Below, in pieces: positions 6,352 through 6,684 of a DNA stretch of 6,684 nt. A program made the position numbers and the translations under genes. The stretch is from Candidatus Mesolinea sp. (GTDB lineage Bacteria; Chloroflexota; Anaerolineae; Anaerolineales; Anaerolineaceae): the NCBI GenBank assembly GCA_003445715.1, contig DMCS01000091.1:6853-13536 (forward strand), written 5' to 3'. The notes beneath the pieces were generated by a model. The model was not told the origin of the DNA. It saw nothing but the letters and a program-made list of their open reading frames with translations, and made no database searches. The stretch's first letter is position 1. Every line of letters starts with the position of its first letter.

Positions 6352-6549
6352 TTAGGCTTTCTTGAGCACCGGAAGCCCGGAGTTCAATTCGACCACAACC
6401 TTGCCAGCCGGAAGCTGATCTACGGTCTCGCCTTTATCGGGGTCCGTGGAGAAATAGTACAGCTCCGTGACCTTACCGCTGGCGCGTTCCATTTTCTTGA
6501 CGTGCAAGAAGTATTTCTTACCTTTAGAATTTGTATAAGTGTATGCCAT
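6352..6549 (-). CDS. Small conserved-looking protein of unknown function, 65 residues
   Basis: A short, lysine-rich, soluble protein (10 Lys and 1 Arg against 7 acidic residues) with no cysteine, signal peptide or membrane segment. Alternating hydrophobic and polar residues in YTYTNSKGKKYFLHVKK (3-19), VTELYYFS (27-34) and KVVVELN (50-56) suggest a small beta-sheet fold, and the chain ends GLPVLKK (58-64). I recall similar short proteins, with an N-terminal 'Y-x-N-x-x-G-x-x-Y-x-L-H' pattern and a 'GLPxLKK' end, in Chloroflexota and some other phyla, but cannot verify this here; no function is known to me. The gene is real: it has a strong AAGGAGGT ribosome binding site (6554-6561), a TTGACA promoter and its own terminator, making it a single-gene transcript that is probably well expressed. 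Confidence 0.82.
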   Translation of the reverse strand: MAYTYTNSKGKKYFLHVKKMERASGKVTELYYFSTDPDKGETVDQLPAGKVVVELNSGLPVLKKA

Positions 6550-6585
6550 AAGTACCTCCTTTGGACAATTGATGGCTTAATAAAA

Positions 6586-6614
6586 AGTTTACAGTGTAAA
6601 ACCGCACCTGTCAA
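6586..6614 (-). promoter_or_regulatory. Sigma-70-type promoter of the 65-residue gene
   Basis: A perfect TTGACA (6614-6609) and TAAACT (6591-6586) are separated by 17 bases on the minus strand. Transcription would begin near 6579, 30 bases before the ATG at 6549. This is the best sigma-70-type promoter in the window. Confidence 0.68.
6588..6600. promoter_or_regulatory. Operator-like palindrome over the -10 box of the 65-residue gene
   Basis: TTTACAGTGTAAA is a perfect inverted repeat with 6-base arms around one base. It overlaps the -10 box and the adjoining spacer of the promoter at 6586-6614, where a bound repressor would block polymerase. No regulator gene is in view and the arms are short, so chance is possible. 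Confidence 0.3.
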
Positions 6615-6684
6615 CTGAGATTTTTAGCTCAAGAAATTTAAATTATTGCCAATGACAGAGAGTGTTGAAAAACATTGGTTAATC

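Noticed and set aside
5721..6365. 214-codon plus-strand open frame
   Set aside because: It runs antisense to the lipoprotein gene, across two intergenic signals and the terminator of the small gene. Its Arg/His/Gly/Cys-rich translation is typical of a shadow frame.
6635..6644. AATTTAAATT palindrome
   Set aside because: A short, purely A/T palindrome is expected by chance in an AT-rich gap and has no link to a promoter element.

Overview
The window carries five genes, all read from the minus strand, with short gaps (110 to 170 bases) that hold clear promoters, ribosome binding sites and terminators. In order of transcription (right to left) they are: a 65-residue protein of unknown function, a two-LysM lipoprotein, an ADP-ribose pyrophosphatase-type Nudix hydrolase, a full-length pyruvate:ferredoxin (flavodoxin) oxidoreductase (nifJ), and a dihydroorotate dehydrogenase-like flavoprotein that runs off the left edge.

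The gene content suggests an anaerobic, fermentative bacterium. A Thr/Pro-rich lipoprotein with C-terminal LysM repeats beside a small 'GLPxLKK' protein looks most like Chloroflexota (Anaerolineae-type). That is inference from style; no phylogenetic marker is present. There are no mobile elements, CRISPR arrays, tRNAs or rRNAs.

Layout. 6550-6684: promoter region of the small gene (TTGACA-17-TAAACT with an overlapping palindrome). 6352-6549: the small gene, closed by a strong terminator at 6299-6325. 6231-6298: leader of the lipoprotein gene, containing a close match to a sigma-54 promoter. 5574-6230: the lipoprotein, closed by a terminator at 5530-5552. 4853-5452: the Nudix gene with a TATAAT box just ahead of it. 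4686-4852: AT-rich leader of nifJ. 1089-4685: nifJ, followed by a 15-bp stem terminator at 974-1016. 1-938: the dihydroorotate dehydrogenase-like gene, which begins only 35 bases after that terminator.

The three right-hand genes look like separate transcription units. nifJ and the flavoprotein gene downstream are probably functionally linked. The flavoprotein keeps the FMN-binding half of the fold but appears to have lost the catalytic and orotate-binding residues of true PyrD, so it is unlikely to serve pyrimidine synthesis. No wholly new system is evident. The most useful leads are this NifJ-associated flavoprotein, the sigma-54-like site ahead of the lipoprotein, and the well-equipped monocistronic small gene.
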